A stretch of DNA of 64,000 nt from Psychromonas marina (GTDB taxonomy: Bacteria > Pseudomonadota > Gammaproteobacteria > Enterobacterales > Psychromonadaceae), in contig NZ_BSPQ01000001.1 in assembly GCF_030161115.1 (NCBI RefSeq), positions 1-64,000 on the forward strand. Direction: 5' to 3'. A model generated the notes under the pieces. It was not told where the DNA came from. It did not search any database and saw only the letters and a list, made by a program, of their open reading frames with translations. Shown here piece by piece: positions 46,868-56,694 of this stretch. The translations under genes were made by a program, and so were the position numbers. Position 1 is the stretch's first letter. Every line of letters starts with the position of its first letter.

Positions 46868-47887
46868 GTGAATAAAACATTGCGCAGAATTGAAAACATA
46901 TTAGCAAGTATTCCCTGCTATCCAGACGCTATTTCAATTAGAGATATTAAAGATGTACTCGCACAAAAGTCACTACTTAATGAAAACACTGACGATAGCA
47001 GCCAAATGAAGATGGTTCGTCGTCTCGTAAAAGAGGTTTGCGAAGAATACTGCAGTATTGAAGAGATCAGTGATAAACACCCTAAGCACTACCGAATTGC
47101 AGAAAAACACCCTCATCCTAGCCGTACAGATGTTATTAACAAAGGATTACCACTTGAAGTAATCAAACCCCACATTATTGAGATGCTCCCATACACACTA
47201 AGGGGCGATGCAGAACACATATTTAACGCTGTGGGTGCGCCTAAGAATAAGAATATTAAACTTTGGAAAAAAAGCTTTCATTACGTTCAGCATGAATTTC
47301 AACTGCAAGCGCCAGCTTATAATAAAAAACATTTTCAACTCATCGAACAAGCCTTGTTAGATAAAAAAAATATATGTATGCAGTACAAAACACGAGAACA
47401 AATTTTATCGACTTATCACATCACACCACTTGGTATTATTTTACGCTTTCCCAACTTTTACCTGATTGCCAATAAAAATGTTGATGAGCGTAATGAAACA
47501 AATGAAATCAGAACATTTAAACTATCGCGCATTGAAACATTAGTACCTGAATTCACGACCATTAATGACACCAGTGCATTTAATATTCATGAATATGCAA
47601 CGCAAGATAAGTATTTTTCAGGTGGCACAGAAATTAATCTGGTATTGAATATTAAAACAGAAAATTACGCTCATTTATTACATGAAAATAAATTCAATAT
47701 TAACCAATCAATCTCAGAAATTAATGGTGAGTTTACAGAGATTAGAGCAACAGTTAAGCATAGTGACTCTCTCGAAAAATGGCTATTTAAATACGCCTAT
47801 TATATTGAGGTGATTAGACCACTTGAGCTAAGAGAAAAAGTTATCAATTACATTAAAAAGGCACAGAACACCTATCGCCTTAATTAA
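46868..47887 (+). CDS. WYL-domain transcriptional regulator (BrxR/CapW-like)
   Basis: The product is 339 residues. Residues about 1-70 form a winged-helix HTH (RRIENILASIPCYP, SIRDIKDVLAQ, MVRRLVKEVCEEYCSIEE). The WYL domain (about 165-235) carries ICMQYKTREQ, ITPLGIILRFPNFYLIANKN and RTFKLSRIE, with the ligand-binding residues of the family. The C-terminal WCX region is YAYYIEVIRPLELREKVINY. Such regulators sense nucleotides or ssDNA and control defence islands. It is divergent from the PIF1 helicase and 1.8 kb from the 183-aa and 104-aa genes that precede ddmD. Confidence 0.85.
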   Translation: MNKTLRRIENILASIPCYPDAISIRDIKDVLAQKSLLNENTDDSSQMKMVRRLVKEVCEEYCSIEEISDKHPKHYRIAEKHPHPSRTDVINKGLPLEVIKPHIIEMLPYTLRGDAEHIFNAVGAPKNKNIKLWKKSFHYVQHEFQLQAPAYNKKHFQLIEQALLDKKNICMQYKTREQILSTYHITPLGIILRFPNFYLIANKNVDERNETNEIRTFKLSRIETLVPEFTTINDTSAFNIHEYATQDKYFSGGTEINLVLNIKTENYAHLLHENKFNINQSISEINGEFTEIRATVKHSDSLEKWLFKYAYYIEVIRPLELREKVINYIKKAQNTYRLN

Positions 47888-47962
47888 GTTTATTTAGTCA
47901 ACAGGAGTGCAAATGAATTATTTTGAGCAGGACCCCTTCTAGGTACTTTACTAGGAGGAAAA

Positions 47963-48253
47963 ATGAAAAAACTAAAATCACAGTATCGCCATTACATCAA
48001 CGAAAGTAACAAATTATACGCTTGGGTATATTACCCTAGCATTCGTAGTGGCATGCATAAACATTTCAGTACAAAACAGGAAAAGAGCTATTACTTTTTG
48101 CACTTAATTGAAGTTAAAGGTTACCCAATCAAGCTAAGAGCAAGGCGTGGTAGAGCCTTAGCTAGCGCATGGGATGATTTACCGTCTATCGTGTGCGACT
48201 TAGGGAGATCATGGAAACACAACTCAAAAAGGCGCAAACAGTATTACAAATAA
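47963..48253 (+). CDS. Basic hypothetical protein
   Basis: The product is 96 residues (MKKLKSQYRHYINESNKLYA, VKGYPIKLRARRGRALASAW, KHNSKRRKQYYK). It has AGGAGGAA upstream of ATG. The basic, Arg/Lys-rich character suggests nucleic-acid binding; no family recognised. Just upstream, at 47935-47960, is an abandoned short reading frame. It lies next to an integrase fragment. Confidence 0.55.
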   Translation: MKKLKSQYRHYINESNKLYAWVYYPSIRSGMHKHFSTKQEKSYYFLHLIEVKGYPIKLRARRGRALASAWDDLPSIVCDLGRSWKHNSKRRKQYYK

Positions 48254-48329
48254 TCAATGGCCTAAGCACGTTAAGTGCATGGGCCATTTTTTAATAATGA
48301 GGGCGACCTCAATATCTAAATATGACTGT

Positions 48330-48557
48330 GTTGTTAAGGCTCTGTTCCATTTCCATATGGTACATTTCACCGTACATGATTTAAGACGTACTTGTAGAAG
48401 CCTATTAGCGGCACAAGGAACGCCCGACCATGAAGTCGATCGCTGCTTGAATAATAAGCTGAAAGGTGCTGAGGGTATTTATGATCGGTATGGTTATTTT
48501 GAAAAAAGAAAAGAAGCGCGAACAAAGTTGGTGCACGATGTAAATGCTAATATTTAG
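48330..48557 (+). pseudogene. Phage integrase C-terminal fragment
   Basis: The frame 48279-48557 reads FTVHDLRRTCRSLLAAQGTP, DHEVDRCLNN, GAEGIYDRYGYFEKRKEART. HDLRRT and the final Y in YDRYGY are the R-H-R-Y residues near the end of tyrosine recombinases (the usual LGH is replaced by LNN). The N-terminal and first-Arg parts are absent. It marks an old element junction beside the defence island. Confidence 0.7.
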
Positions 48558-48559
48558 AG

Positions 48560-49214
48560 ATCATCCCATAAAATAAATAATTCTGAACTTTAATTTTAAA
48601 AAATATCTAAACCAATAAGTTTGATTGAGCTGTCAAAAACATCCTCATTGAAAATTTTAGCTTGTTGGTTAATCTCTATATTTTAAGATAAATTAATTTT
48701 TAAATAATCAAAGTCATTAAGGTTGATATTACTTTTTTTGCATAAAGGATAACTTTCTCAGCCCGCTTTCTTTAAGCAAATTACTTCTCAATTTATATTC
48801 AGCATCTATGATGTGAAAAACATTATATTACTTTACTAAAAAGTCAGTAAATTGCCGAATACGAGACCATAGTGAGCCAGTATATCAAGTCACGTCCCCC
48901 CCACCAAGGGACTGGGAATGTACAAAATAGGCGCTACTATAGTTTATTGAAGAGTGGGTTATGATCAAACAAAATTGTTAGAAAAATATCTTCTAAAAAA
49001 AGTAACGAATTATACAGGTCATGCTAATGAGCTTCCTACAATCAGCGAAAGGGAATGGGGGGGTATGCAGAACAAACTGAAAAAGCTGATGATGACTTTC
49101 TAACCTTCAGAGGTGATGTTTTTGATACGTCTAATTTGAATATAAAGAAAGAAGATCTAAAGTAGTGCTGCAATTCATGCCACTAACTAAAAGTCAAATA
49201 GTTTTTTTTTCTAT
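48560..49214. other. Decayed DNA, one coding remnant
   Basis: No intact gene. The last part (49060-49164) reads YAEQTEKADDDFLTFRGDVF then DTSNLNIKKEDLK and a stop, a C-terminal tail with a G7 run upstream (about 49055) where a frameshift may have occurred. The rest shows only AT-rich sequence. Confidence 0.35.
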
Positions 49215-49238
49215 TATCCTTAGTGCCCATTCACGTAT
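49215..49238 (+). repeat. Palindromic repeat, copy 15 (fragment)
   Basis: TATTATCCTTAGTGCCCATTCACG precedes the IS110-family end, as the CTTTGTGCCCCTTTGCG sequence does at copy 2, so it is probably the left part of another occupied repeat. Confidence 0.4.
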
Positions 49239-49239
49239 A

Positions 49240-49626
49240 TGGACTCCACGTATTTTACAATATGATTTTTTATAAACATTAAGATGCGGTCGTATATACG
49301 GCTTTTAGTGAAAGAGCTACTTTCTAACCTATGATGTTTGCGCACCTGTTATCCTTTTCGAGCTAACAGTCTTTATGACTTTCGCAAATGTCAGGTTTTT
49401 AACAGGTTGGTCTTACCGTTTATGCTTCATCATTATTGTAAAAATTTGGGTAATTATTGTTTTTCTCTTGTTTACTATATTGCTAAAAGTTGTTGCTCAT
49501 ATTTGTTTTCATAACGTAACATTGCCCAGGCATTTCTAACGGTTTTATTAGCTAAAGCAATACAGGTTCGTTTAATGCCTGCCCGTTCAACTAATTTTAT
49601 AAGCCATGCTTGTTTTGCTGTTTTAG
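49240..49626 (-). mobile_element. IS110-family insertion sequence, copy 2, truncated
   Basis: It has the same TATATGGACTCCAC end, the 230-bp non-coding region and the last 130 bases or so of the transposase. It stops at 49626 exactly where the IS6-type inverted repeat starts, so the rest was lost in an IS6-mediated deletion. Confidence 0.8.
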
Positions 49627-50433
49627 GGTATTGTCAACTTATCGAGCTGAGCCGAGTAAATTCGACTAAACATACCTTAATCTAAATTTTGGACGCAACT
49701 AACCCTATCCCACTCTGCGAAGGAACGATCGCGGAAAGTGCGATAATGTTTAGCTTTGAGTAAATGGCGACCAGGTCTAAACAAGTTATTTACTACTCCA
49801 TGGCAACTCAAAAATCGTTGAGCTTGCCCATGAGATTTAAACTTCCGCATCTGTTTTTCTTGTTGCCGAGTCGGCTGATGTGACAATTCACACCGGTTGT
49901 TTTCATATTGAACCGTAGAGTGTTCAACACTTGGAATTAATTCTTTTTTTGCTGCTGAATAACTTTTAAGTTTATCAGTAACAACCTTTAACGGGGTGCC
50001 CTTCTCCCCTTTTAACAATTGTTTAAAGAATCGCATCGCTGCTTTTTTATTTTTACGTTTCTGAACCAAAATATCGATTTCGTCACCATCTTGATCTACA
50101 GCTCGCCACAAGTAATGCAGCACACCATTTATTTTGATGAAAACCTCATCCAGATACCAAGTATCACCAAGCTGACCACGGCTCTTTTTTATTTGATTAC
50201 AGTAAATTGAGCCATACTTTTTGCACCACTGACGGATTGTTTCATAACTTACAACTACACCTCGTACTGAAAGCAATTCTTCGATATCTCGAAAGCTAAG
50301 TGTAAAACGATGATAAAGCCAAACTGTGTGGCTAATGATTTGGGCAGGATAACGATAACCGGCATAGATATTTGGATTTTTCATGCGTTGATTATCGCAT
50401 GTTTGTTGAAAGTTGCCTTAACTTGACAGTACC
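49627..50433 (-). mobile_element. IS6-family insertion sequence (807 bp)
   Basis: Terminal inverted repeats GGTATTGTCAACTTA and GGTACTGTCAAGTTA bound an intact transposase gene. The total length is the usual size of the IS26 group. No 8-bp target duplication is seen and one flank is a truncated IS110, consistent with replicative deletion. Confidence 0.85.
49677..50384 (-). CDS. IS6-family transposase
   Basis: The product is 235 residues. It has an N-terminal HTH (LSFRDIEELLSVRGVVVSYE) and DDE catalytic core: DTWYLDEVFIKI (first Asp), VVTDKLKSYSAAKKEL (second Asp) and the C-terminal Glu in NNRCELSHQPTRQQEKQMRK. Length and motifs are complete, so it may be active. This is the only intact IS6 copy; 27714-28195 and 52074-52126 are relics. 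Confidence 0.92.
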   Translation of the reverse strand: MKNPNIYAGYRYPAQIISHTVWLYHRFTLSFRDIEELLSVRGVVVSYETIRQWCKKYGSIYCNQIKKSRGQLGDTWYLDEVFIKINGVLHYLWRAVDQDGDEIDILVQKRKNKKAAMRFFKQLLKGEKGTPLKVVTDKLKSYSAAKKELIPSVEHSTVQYENNRCELSHQPTRQQEKQMRKFKSHGQAQRFLSCHGVVNNLFRPGRHLLKAKHYRTFRDRSFAEWDRVSCVQNLD

Positions 50434-50599
50434 ATCTTGAGTCATATTCAGCACCTTTAAATTGTACCTTATTAGATCACATAATTAATGGAACGGGCAT
50501 TAGCCATACTATAGACCATTGATTTAAAAAGCATAAATAAATATGGGAAAAGTGCGTAACGCACTTTACGTATAATTTATAAATGCAACAAAACAGGCT

Positions 50600-51955
50600 T
50601 TAATTCTTCTTAAGCTCCACCGATGACGAATTCAACAACTGTAGGTAATCGCTCTCATATTTGACTCTAGTCATTACTCTCAACTCACCAGTGCAGTCAT
50701 ATTCCTTGTTTTTGTTTTTTGTCGCAGGGAAAAGTAAATCATAAGCTGTACCAATCTTTAACAGTAACGACTCTGGCCCAAGTTTGCTATTAGGCTTAAT
50801 GCATGCGAGCCGGGAGGGGATAATTTCACATATTCCAGATGGAAACTCGAAATAACCTTCTAAATTTAATTTAGTAGCATTTGGTCTATCCACGCGTTTC
50901 TGGTATGTAGCACAACCTGTTTTAATCATGAGTAGCTTCTCATTTGCACAACACTTTACACCGAGTTCTTCCAAACGATCAATAATTACACGTTTCATAT
51001 TCGTATCATCCACATTGATCACGATATGATAGAGCATTGAACGTATTTTTGATCGTTGGGGCATTTTCTTAAAGCTGGCTATCAAGGGATTTTTAGAGTC
51101 CGTGGATTTGATTCGGAAGACTTGCTGACTAACGCGAGGAAAGTCCTCTAGTAAATCCGAACGGTACGGATACAACTCAATCAATTGCTTCAATATTGAA
51201 CCTTTGTTACGATAACCGGACAAAATTTCACACATCACCGATCGTAGCCCAAGAGAATTAAACGCCTGATAAATCCAGTTGTAGTGCTTATAAATCAACG
51301 TGTAAGGCACCGTGTTTTTATCAATCGTTTCTTGCAATAATATTGCACAATTTTCTTCTAAATATTTCACCGCTTGCCCGAAAATAACTTGTTTTTTAAA
51401 AATTATATCAATCAGTAACTCACCATACAGATCTGTTGATAAAATATTATAAGCGGATGATGCTTTTTGTTTAAATGCATCCTTACCTTCACTCTGATAT
51501 TTGACAGCAATTGAGAGCACTTGCATTTGCCGTTCCAGTTCATCATCGATCTTTCCCAATTGCTTTTTTCCCGTCCAATGGTCCGCAATATTTGCATATT
51601 CTCCATTCTTCTTTTTCTGAGAACTTAACCATTCGTGACATTTTTTGGCAAAATCATCAGAATTTTGGGAGAACAAATCTTTTTTACAACCAGCCTCTTC
51701 GATAGCTTTGATATAAAGTTTAATTATCCGTTGCGGTGCTTTAATTTGAGATACTTTTATTTCAAATTTATAATATATATGTGATCTGTAGTTAGACTCG
51801 TAAGTGTTTTGATTATCAATCCTATCAAATAGTCCTGGTTCTTTTCTATACATGTCTGCTCTAATACGAGTTTCAGGTAGGCTAAAATTCGTATTGCACA
51901 ACTCTCTCATATCGTTTTCTATTTTTGTCTTGTACGCTTCTCGTTTTTCAAGCAT
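50600..51955 (-). CDS. Hypothetical 451-aa protein
   Basis: The product is 451 residues, mostly helical, soluble, with many charged residues (MLEKREAYKTKIENDMRELC; HEWLSSQKKKNGEYANIADH; LELYP-like repeats). No known catalytic motif is visible; a Gly/Cys segment (GVKCCANEKLLMIKTGCATY) lies near residue 330. It stands alone after the IS6 copy, with its own stretch of upstream sequence. I do not recognise the family. Its presence among defence genes makes it a candidate effector or sensor. Confidence 0.6.
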   Translation of the reverse strand: MLEKREAYKTKIENDMRELCNTNFSLPETRIRADMYRKEPGLFDRIDNQNTYESNYRSHIYYKFEIKVSQIKAPQRIIKLYIKAIEEAGCKKDLFSQNSDDFAKKCHEWLSSQKKKNGEYANIADHWTGKKQLGKIDDELERQMQVLSIAVKYQSEGKDAFKQKASSAYNILSTDLYGELLIDIIFKKQVIFGQAVKYLEENCAILLQETIDKNTVPYTLIYKHYNWIYQAFNSLGLRSVMCEILSGYRNKGSILKQLIELYPYRSDLLEDFPRVSQQVFRIKSTDSKNPLIASFKKMPQRSKIRSMLYHIVINVDDTNMKRVIIDRLEELGVKCCANEKLLMIKTGCATYQKRVDRPNATKLNLEGYFEFPSGICEIIPSRLACIKPNSKLGPESLLLKIGTAYDLLFPATKNKNKEYDCTGELRVMTRVKYESDYLQLLNSSSVELKKN

Positions 51956-52073
51956 TAATAAAGATCCTCATCGCTCAACTATTATTTAACAGTGTATAAA
52001 AATTGCAATCACCAGGTTTAAAGGGGAAGAACGATGTCGTTATATGTCACGTTCATTGGTGCCGGATAAGAAA

Positions 52074-52126
52074 TTGTCAACTTATCCAAGCGGGATGATT
52101 AAAAGAAATAAAATAACCCTTAATCT
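52074..52126 (+). repeat. IS6 end remnant
   Basis: ATTGTCAACTTATCCAAGCG and CCCTTAATCTAAATTTTTGA match the left-end region of the intact IS6 copy (49627-49690), shortened. Confidence 0.5.
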
Positions 52127-52179
52127 AAATTTTTGATACTGACCTGGTCAACTTAATTCGGTCACCCTAGTTAAGTTCT

Positions 52180-53016
52180 TTAAGCTACTTCTTTTAATGG
52201 TTTATCCATACGCTCAAATTCATTGGGGCTCTGATAATTTAGGTATGAATGCATCCGTTGGCTGTTGTACCACATCGTGATGTAATTCAATACATCTTGC
52301 TGGGCTGCATAACGTGTTCGGTAATTGCGCCAGTGGACTCTTTCCTGTTTCAAGCTACCGAAAAAGCTTTCTGCTACTGCATTATCCCAACAACATCCTT
52401 TTTTGCTCATACTGCATACAAACTTGTGCAGCCTCAGTATCCGCCTATATTGATGGCTCGCATATTGAACGCCTTGATCTGAGTGTATTATCAATCCGGC
52501 TTTAGGTTTTCGTTGCCATATAGCCATTGTTAGGGCATCACAAACAAGTTGTGCTTTCATTCTGCTACCCATACTCCAACCAACAACTTTACGAGAATAT
52601 AGGTCTATTACGACAGCTAAATACAGCCATCCTTCAGCAGTCCATATGTACGTAATATCTTGCACCCATGCTTGATTGGGACGTTGAACATCGAAATTCT
52701 GTTTAAGTTCATTATCATATACAGGCTTCTTGTGGTCGCTGTTGGTTGTTGCTTTATTCTTCTTCTTATAACGTACCCAAACGTGTGCTTCTTTCATCAG
52801 TTGCGCTGTTTTCCTACGTCCAACAGGGAAATCAAGCGCATTTAATGCCTTCTGAATGCGTCTTTCACCATAGGTATTATCGCTAAACTCGGCAATATTT
52901 TTAACCCATTGCAACATCTCTTGGTGCTCTGTATTTGCTGGCCCCTGAGACTTCCGCTTTTGATAGCTGTAGTAATTATTGTTTTTCACACCCAACACGT
53001 GACACATCAATATCAC
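52180..53016 (-). CDS. IS3-family transposase OrfB
   Basis: The product is 278 residues from the ATG; the true frame extends upstream to join OrfA by -1 frameshifting. It has an HTH_21 region (NTYGERRIQKALNALDFPVG) and the rve integrase core with DDE: WVQDITYIWT (D), LIIHSDQGVQYAS (D), WDNAVAESFFGSLKQE (E). Complete. Confidence 0.93.
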   Translation of the reverse strand: MILMCHVLGVKNNNYYSYQKRKSQGPANTEHQEMLQWVKNIAEFSDNTYGERRIQKALNALDFPVGRRKTAQLMKEAHVWVRYKKKNKATTNSDHKKPVYDNELKQNFDVQRPNQAWVQDITYIWTAEGWLYLAVVIDLYSRKVVGWSMGSRMKAQLVCDALTMAIWQRKPKAGLIIHSDQGVQYASHQYRRILRLHKFVCSMSKKGCCWDNAVAESFFGSLKQERVHWRNYRTRYAAQQDVLNYITMWYNSQRMHSYLNYQSPNEFERMDKPLKEVA

Positions 53017-53054
53017 AGGCCAGATCTTCTTATTTTGGGCAATAAACGCGTATT

Positions 53055-53348
53055 TTACTTCGTTTCTTTGGCAAAGAAGACCGTCGCTTTTTTTAATATT
53101 TCACGCTCCATTTCCAAGCGTTTTACTTGTGCTTTTAGCTTACGGATCTCTTCTTGCTCAGGTGTTAATTTACCGTTCCCTCTAAATGCATGACCATCGT
53201 CATTTTCAGCTTCTTTTATCCAACGACCAAGAATCTGAGGAGTAACCTCTAAATTTCTAGCTGCTTCAGCAATACTGTAATTTTGCTCTCTTACCAGTGC
53301 AATGGCATCAAGTTTGAATTCTTTTGAATAGGTTTTACGTGTTTTCAT
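53055..53348 (-). CDS. IS3-family OrfA
   Basis: The product is 97 residues. It has an N-terminal helix-turn-helix (KTYSKEFKLDAIALVREQNY, then SIAEAARNLEVTPQILGRWI) followed by a leucine-zipper-type helix (IRKLKAQVKRLEMEREILKK), the standard OrfA design. It binds the ends of the element. Confidence 0.93.
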   Translation of the reverse strand: MKTRKTYSKEFKLDAIALVREQNYSIAEAARNLEVTPQILGRWIKEAENDDGHAFRGNGKLTPEQEEIRKLKAQVKRLEMEREILKKATVFFAKETK

Positions 53349-53642
53349 TTCAATCCCCAGTTAAATCAATTATGTCTTAACTGGGTTAGTCGAATCAATT
53401 AAACCACGTCATGTTGTTTTACAAAACACTTGCGATACACGCCTAGGCGTGTAATAATGAATTAGTTAGTTAGTTATATAAAAATATTCACATAAACTCA
53501 AAATTATCATTGACACGCAACCTGCCAATAGTTATATTCTATCACAAGATCGGAAGAAACACCCCTGAGAAAAGAAAAAAACAGGGTAATTACTCCAATC
53601 TACGGTTTACTTAACATTAATAATACTAAATAAGGAATTTTT

Positions 53643-53807
53643 ATGGATCAGTATATAGTTTATGCGTCTCAGGTTCTGTCGTTATCAGAACTAGATGTTT
53701 TGAAAATCCATGTTCGCCTCCTAGAACATTCATCACTACTCGAAAACATTAGCTCAATGCCTCAGTACGTCAGCGTCATCAGTGAAAATAAATCGCAAGT
53801 GATTTAA
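53643..53807 (+). CDS. Small hypothetical protein
   Basis: The product is 54 residues (MDQYIVYASQVLSLSELDVL, KIHVRLLEHSSLLENISSMP, QYVSVISENKSQVI). AAGGA lies 8 bases before the ATG. Upstream, CGCCTAGGCG is a short dyad. No family recognised. A hairpin (AATAGATG/CATCTATT) and an AAGCTTTT repeat follow. Confidence 0.45.
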   Translation: MDQYIVYASQVLSLSELDVLKIHVRLLEHSSLLENISSMPQYVSVISENKSQVI

Positions 53808-53837
53808 GCTTGGTCGTGATTTTAATGTTCTAACTTA

Positions 53838-53862
53838 ATAGATGAGCACACGCCCATCTATT
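53838..53862 (+). terminator. Hairpin after the small ORF
   Basis: TTAATAGATG and CATCTATTAA flank a 7-9 base loop. A clean T-run is not present, but the AAGCTTTT repeats begin right after it. Confidence 0.4.
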
Positions 53863-53902
53863 AAGCTTTTAAGCTTTTAAGCTTTTAAGCTTTTAAGCTT
53901 TT
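53863..53902 (+). repeat. AAGCTTTT microsatellite (5 units)
   Basis: Five exact copies of the 8-base unit AAGCTTTT, a self-complementary centre that can slip and cruciform. Confidence 0.8.
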
Positions 53903-54129
53903 ATAAACAAGTATTTATATAAATTATGACACCACAAAATACTCTAATATATTAGTGGCTTATTATACTAGAAAATCACAAATTTAAAATCATTAAGAAG
54001 ACTCGGATTACATCATGGCGCAGGTTATTGATAACCTACTGAGACGTCGGATATACACAAATTGTGTATATTGGTAAAACAACGCTTCCGTACTAAAGCA
54101 CGAACACCCTTAGCGGGCTAGGAAGTTTG

Positions 54130-54213
54130 TGTCTAAAATACTACACAGGTTCATTTTATCAAGGCGCAATGTGCCCCAAACCGAGATAGAAAGCTAAGTC
54201 ACAATAGCCCCCA
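54130..54213 (+). repeat. Palindromic repeat, copy 16 (split by IS110)
   Basis: AGGCGCAATGTGCCCCAAAC, CGAGATAGAAAGCTAAGTCA, CAATAGCCCCCATAACG, then the IS110-family end; ACTTACAAACTAAAAA continues after 55556. Here the insertion is in the second inner unit at the position equivalent to copy 2. Confidence 0.6.
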
Positions 54214-54214
54214 T

Positions 54215-55555
54215 AACGTATATGGACTCCACGTATTTTACAATATGATTTTTCATAAACATTAAGATGCGGTCGTATATACGGCTTTTAGTGAAAGAGC
54301 TACTTTCTAGCCTATGATGTTTGCGCACCTGCTATCCTCTTCGACTTAACAGTCTTAATGACTTTCGCAATGGACAGGTTTTTAACAGGTTGGTCTTACC
54401 GTTTATGCTTCATCATTATTGTAAAAATTTTGGTGATTGTTGTTTTTCTTGTACTTACTATATTACTAAAATTTGTTGTTCATATTTATTCTCATAACGT
54501 AGCATTGCCCAGGCGGTTCTAACCGTTTTATTTGCCAATGCGATACAACTTCGTTTAATGCCAGCACGTTCAACTAACTTTATAAGCCATGCTTGTTTGG
54601 CAGTTTTGGGCACTTCTGGCAACCGACAGATATAAGACAGCGCCCCTTGATACAAAGCTGACCTCAGTTCTTTAATTCCACCTGCACGATAAATTCCAGT
54701 CATAAACACTTTACCGCCGGAACTATGCTGTTTAGGTGTTAATCCAATAAATGCTGATGCTTCACAGCCATTTTTGAACTGTTTTCCATCACCAATTGAG
54801 GAATACAACATACCTGCACAAACTTCAGCAACACCTTCTAAATCCATTAATGCTTTACAGGGCTGTAATTGACGAACCAAAGCGTTTTTGGTTTTGATTA
54901 ACAGAGCTAACTCTGTTTTTAAGTTCAAATATGTCACCCAAAGTTGGTTGACGACTGACCGTAAACACTCTGGTAATAAGTTCGCTTCATCAAGCGTTTC
55001 CAGTACCGCTTTCGTTAAGCCTTTAACGCCAACTGTACTGACAATGCCATATTCGTATAACAACGCACGGAGGTGGTTGCTCAAAGCGGTAATACTACGA
55101 GACAAAAACAGTCGGCTTGTATCTAATGTTTGTATCGTTTGCTGCTCTTCGCTTTTAGGTTTACTTGTTTTCAACCCTATCTGTAATGATGCATTGGCAA
55201 TTGCTAAGGCATCATTAGCATCTGTTTTATGGCCTTGTAAAAAGCCTTTTACTTTTTTAGGGCTAATAACACGTACATCATGACCAAATTGCTCAGCGTA
55301 TCGCCCCCAATAATGGCTACTGCCACAGCCTTCTATCGCAACAACAGCTGGTTTTGCTTTTGCTAGTAATTCTTTAAGTTTTTGACGGCTAACAGCTTTA
55401 TTACTTACTAACTAGCCATGTTTGCTAATTTGGCAAACCTGAATGATATTTTTAGCTAAATCAATTCCAAAGATAGTAGATTTCAACATAATATGGTCTC
55501 CTAAGTAGTTACAGTAACTCTAGGCTACTTGCTAGAGTTGTGGAGTCCATACATC
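54215..55555 (-). mobile_element. IS110-family insertion sequence, copy 3
   Basis: Same subterminal inverted repeats (ATGGACTCCAC and GTGGAGTCCAT) and 3' non-coding region as copy 1. The nucleotide sequence differs from copy 1 at many codon third positions, so it is an older relative, not a recent duplicate. Confidence 0.8.
54458..55489 (-). pseudogene. IS110-family transposase, nonsense mutation near the N-terminus
   Basis: The protein starts MLKSTIFGIDLAKNIIQVCQ but meets TAG at 55412-55414 (HG stop LVS, where copy 1 reads HGELIS). The rest is open: SHYWGRYAEQFGHDVRVISP, GHKTDANDALAIANASLQIG, and the C-terminal Transposase_20 domain (LEGVAEVCAGMLYSSIGDG, GLTPKQHSSGGKVFMTGI). Downstream the open stretch from 55174 is 238 residues. 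Confidence 0.82.
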
Positions 55556-55724
55556 GACTTACAAACTAAAAATAAGTATCTCAATTAACTTGGTTACTGC
55601 AATACTCGCTTCCGGGGAAAAACATCAGAATAAAGAGTCAATTTGCGAAAAGTATCAGATTAGCGTGTTCATAATTAGATAGCACTAAGTCGCCCCCCCT
55701 TGTAACTTGTAACTAAAATAAATA

Positions 55725-55754
55725 AAGTTAAGTTAAATCGATTTAACTTAACTT
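55725..55754. repeat. 30-bp perfect palindrome (AAGTTAAGTT family)
   Basis: AAGTTAAGTTAAATC and its exact inverse meet at the centre. A related, longer run is at 59811-59858. No gene with a clear start is next to it. Confidence 0.7.
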
Positions 55755-55779
55755 CAAGTGAATTATAACTACCAGAACA

Positions 55780-55895
55780 CGATAATTCATATCTAGCAAT
55801 GTGCCCCTTTCGCCTTAGAAAGCTATCTCGCAACCGCCCCAACACCAACTTATAAATTTTAGATTTGTGGCCAATTTCACTGCCACCACAGTTAG
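55780..55895 (+). repeat. Palindromic repeat, copy 17
   Basis: ATATCTAGCAATGTGCCCCT, TTCGCCTTAGAAAGCTATCT, CGCAACCGCCCCAACACC, then TTGTGGCCAATTTCACTGCC and ACCACAG. Orientation is conserved. Confidence 0.6.
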
Positions 55896-55899
55896 GCTT

Positions 55900-56580
55900 A
55901 ACCTGAATAGTAATGTATAGTTGTGGAAAACAAACAGAAATAAAAGGGCATATTATGATTGGACCAAGAGTAAACTAATAAAACTAATACTGTTAATAAC
56001 CTTTACCGGTCCTGCTTCAGATAAAGCACCTGTAGAGCATGATTATAGGGTATTGGCACCAGCCTTAGATATACTCTCCCACCTTGGATAAATACATTTT
56101 ACAAGGTATTTAAACGGTACTCTTTCCGAAACTATCCTTAACTTTTAAATAAGAGAGATTTCATCAATACGCGCCTTTTAGAACTGAGGTCTTACGACAC
56201 AAACGACTTTTTGCAGTCTTCATCAGCCATTCAAATCCCCCTCGAACAAACACGAGTCCCAATTAAAACGTATAAGCATAAAAACAGAAGGTAGAAAAAC
56301 CCAAAAAACCTTTCAAATATGTGTTCACTGCTATTGATAAAAAATGGAGCGAAGAAGCCAAAGTCCCCCTTAGTTTTAAAACGGGTATTTGCATAATTGA
56401 TATGTAGATTCGTGGTTATGCTTGATCAGTCGACGGTACGATTCCTAAAAACCTTGAACTTATGCGTAATAATGTGAGGCATTTTATTCTGCCTAAAACA
56501 AGAAAGCACCGGACGTTTTCACGTTCAGTGCTTTCTATTCCGTTAAGATATAAGCCTAAAATCTATCGATTTGGCGTAGT
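55900..56580. other. Gene remnants without a recognised family
   Basis: Short open stretches appear (for example CFTAIDKKWSEEAKVPLSFK then TGICIID around 56320-56405) but stops interrupt all frames. It looks like decayed mobile-element DNA; I cannot name a family. Confidence 0.35.
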
Positions 56581-56694
56581 ACTCCGTCCATAGCTAACGA
56601 GCATTAGCGAGTTAGTTTGGGGGGAGGTGGATAGCCTTTAGTGCGAAGCACTAATGTTGTTGCTCCCTACAAGAAGTGAACTATAATGTAGAAT

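Larger units (their letters stand above)
52140..53411 (-). mobile_element. IS3-family insertion sequence (1.27 kb)
   Basis: Imperfect inverted repeats (TGACCTGGTCAACTTAATTC at 52140, and on the other strand TGACGTGGTTTAATTGATTC ending at 53411, with CCC.GTTAAG further in) enclose orfA and orfB. A7G at 53087-53094 is a likely slippery site for production of the OrfAB fusion. No target duplication is obvious. Confidence 0.88.
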
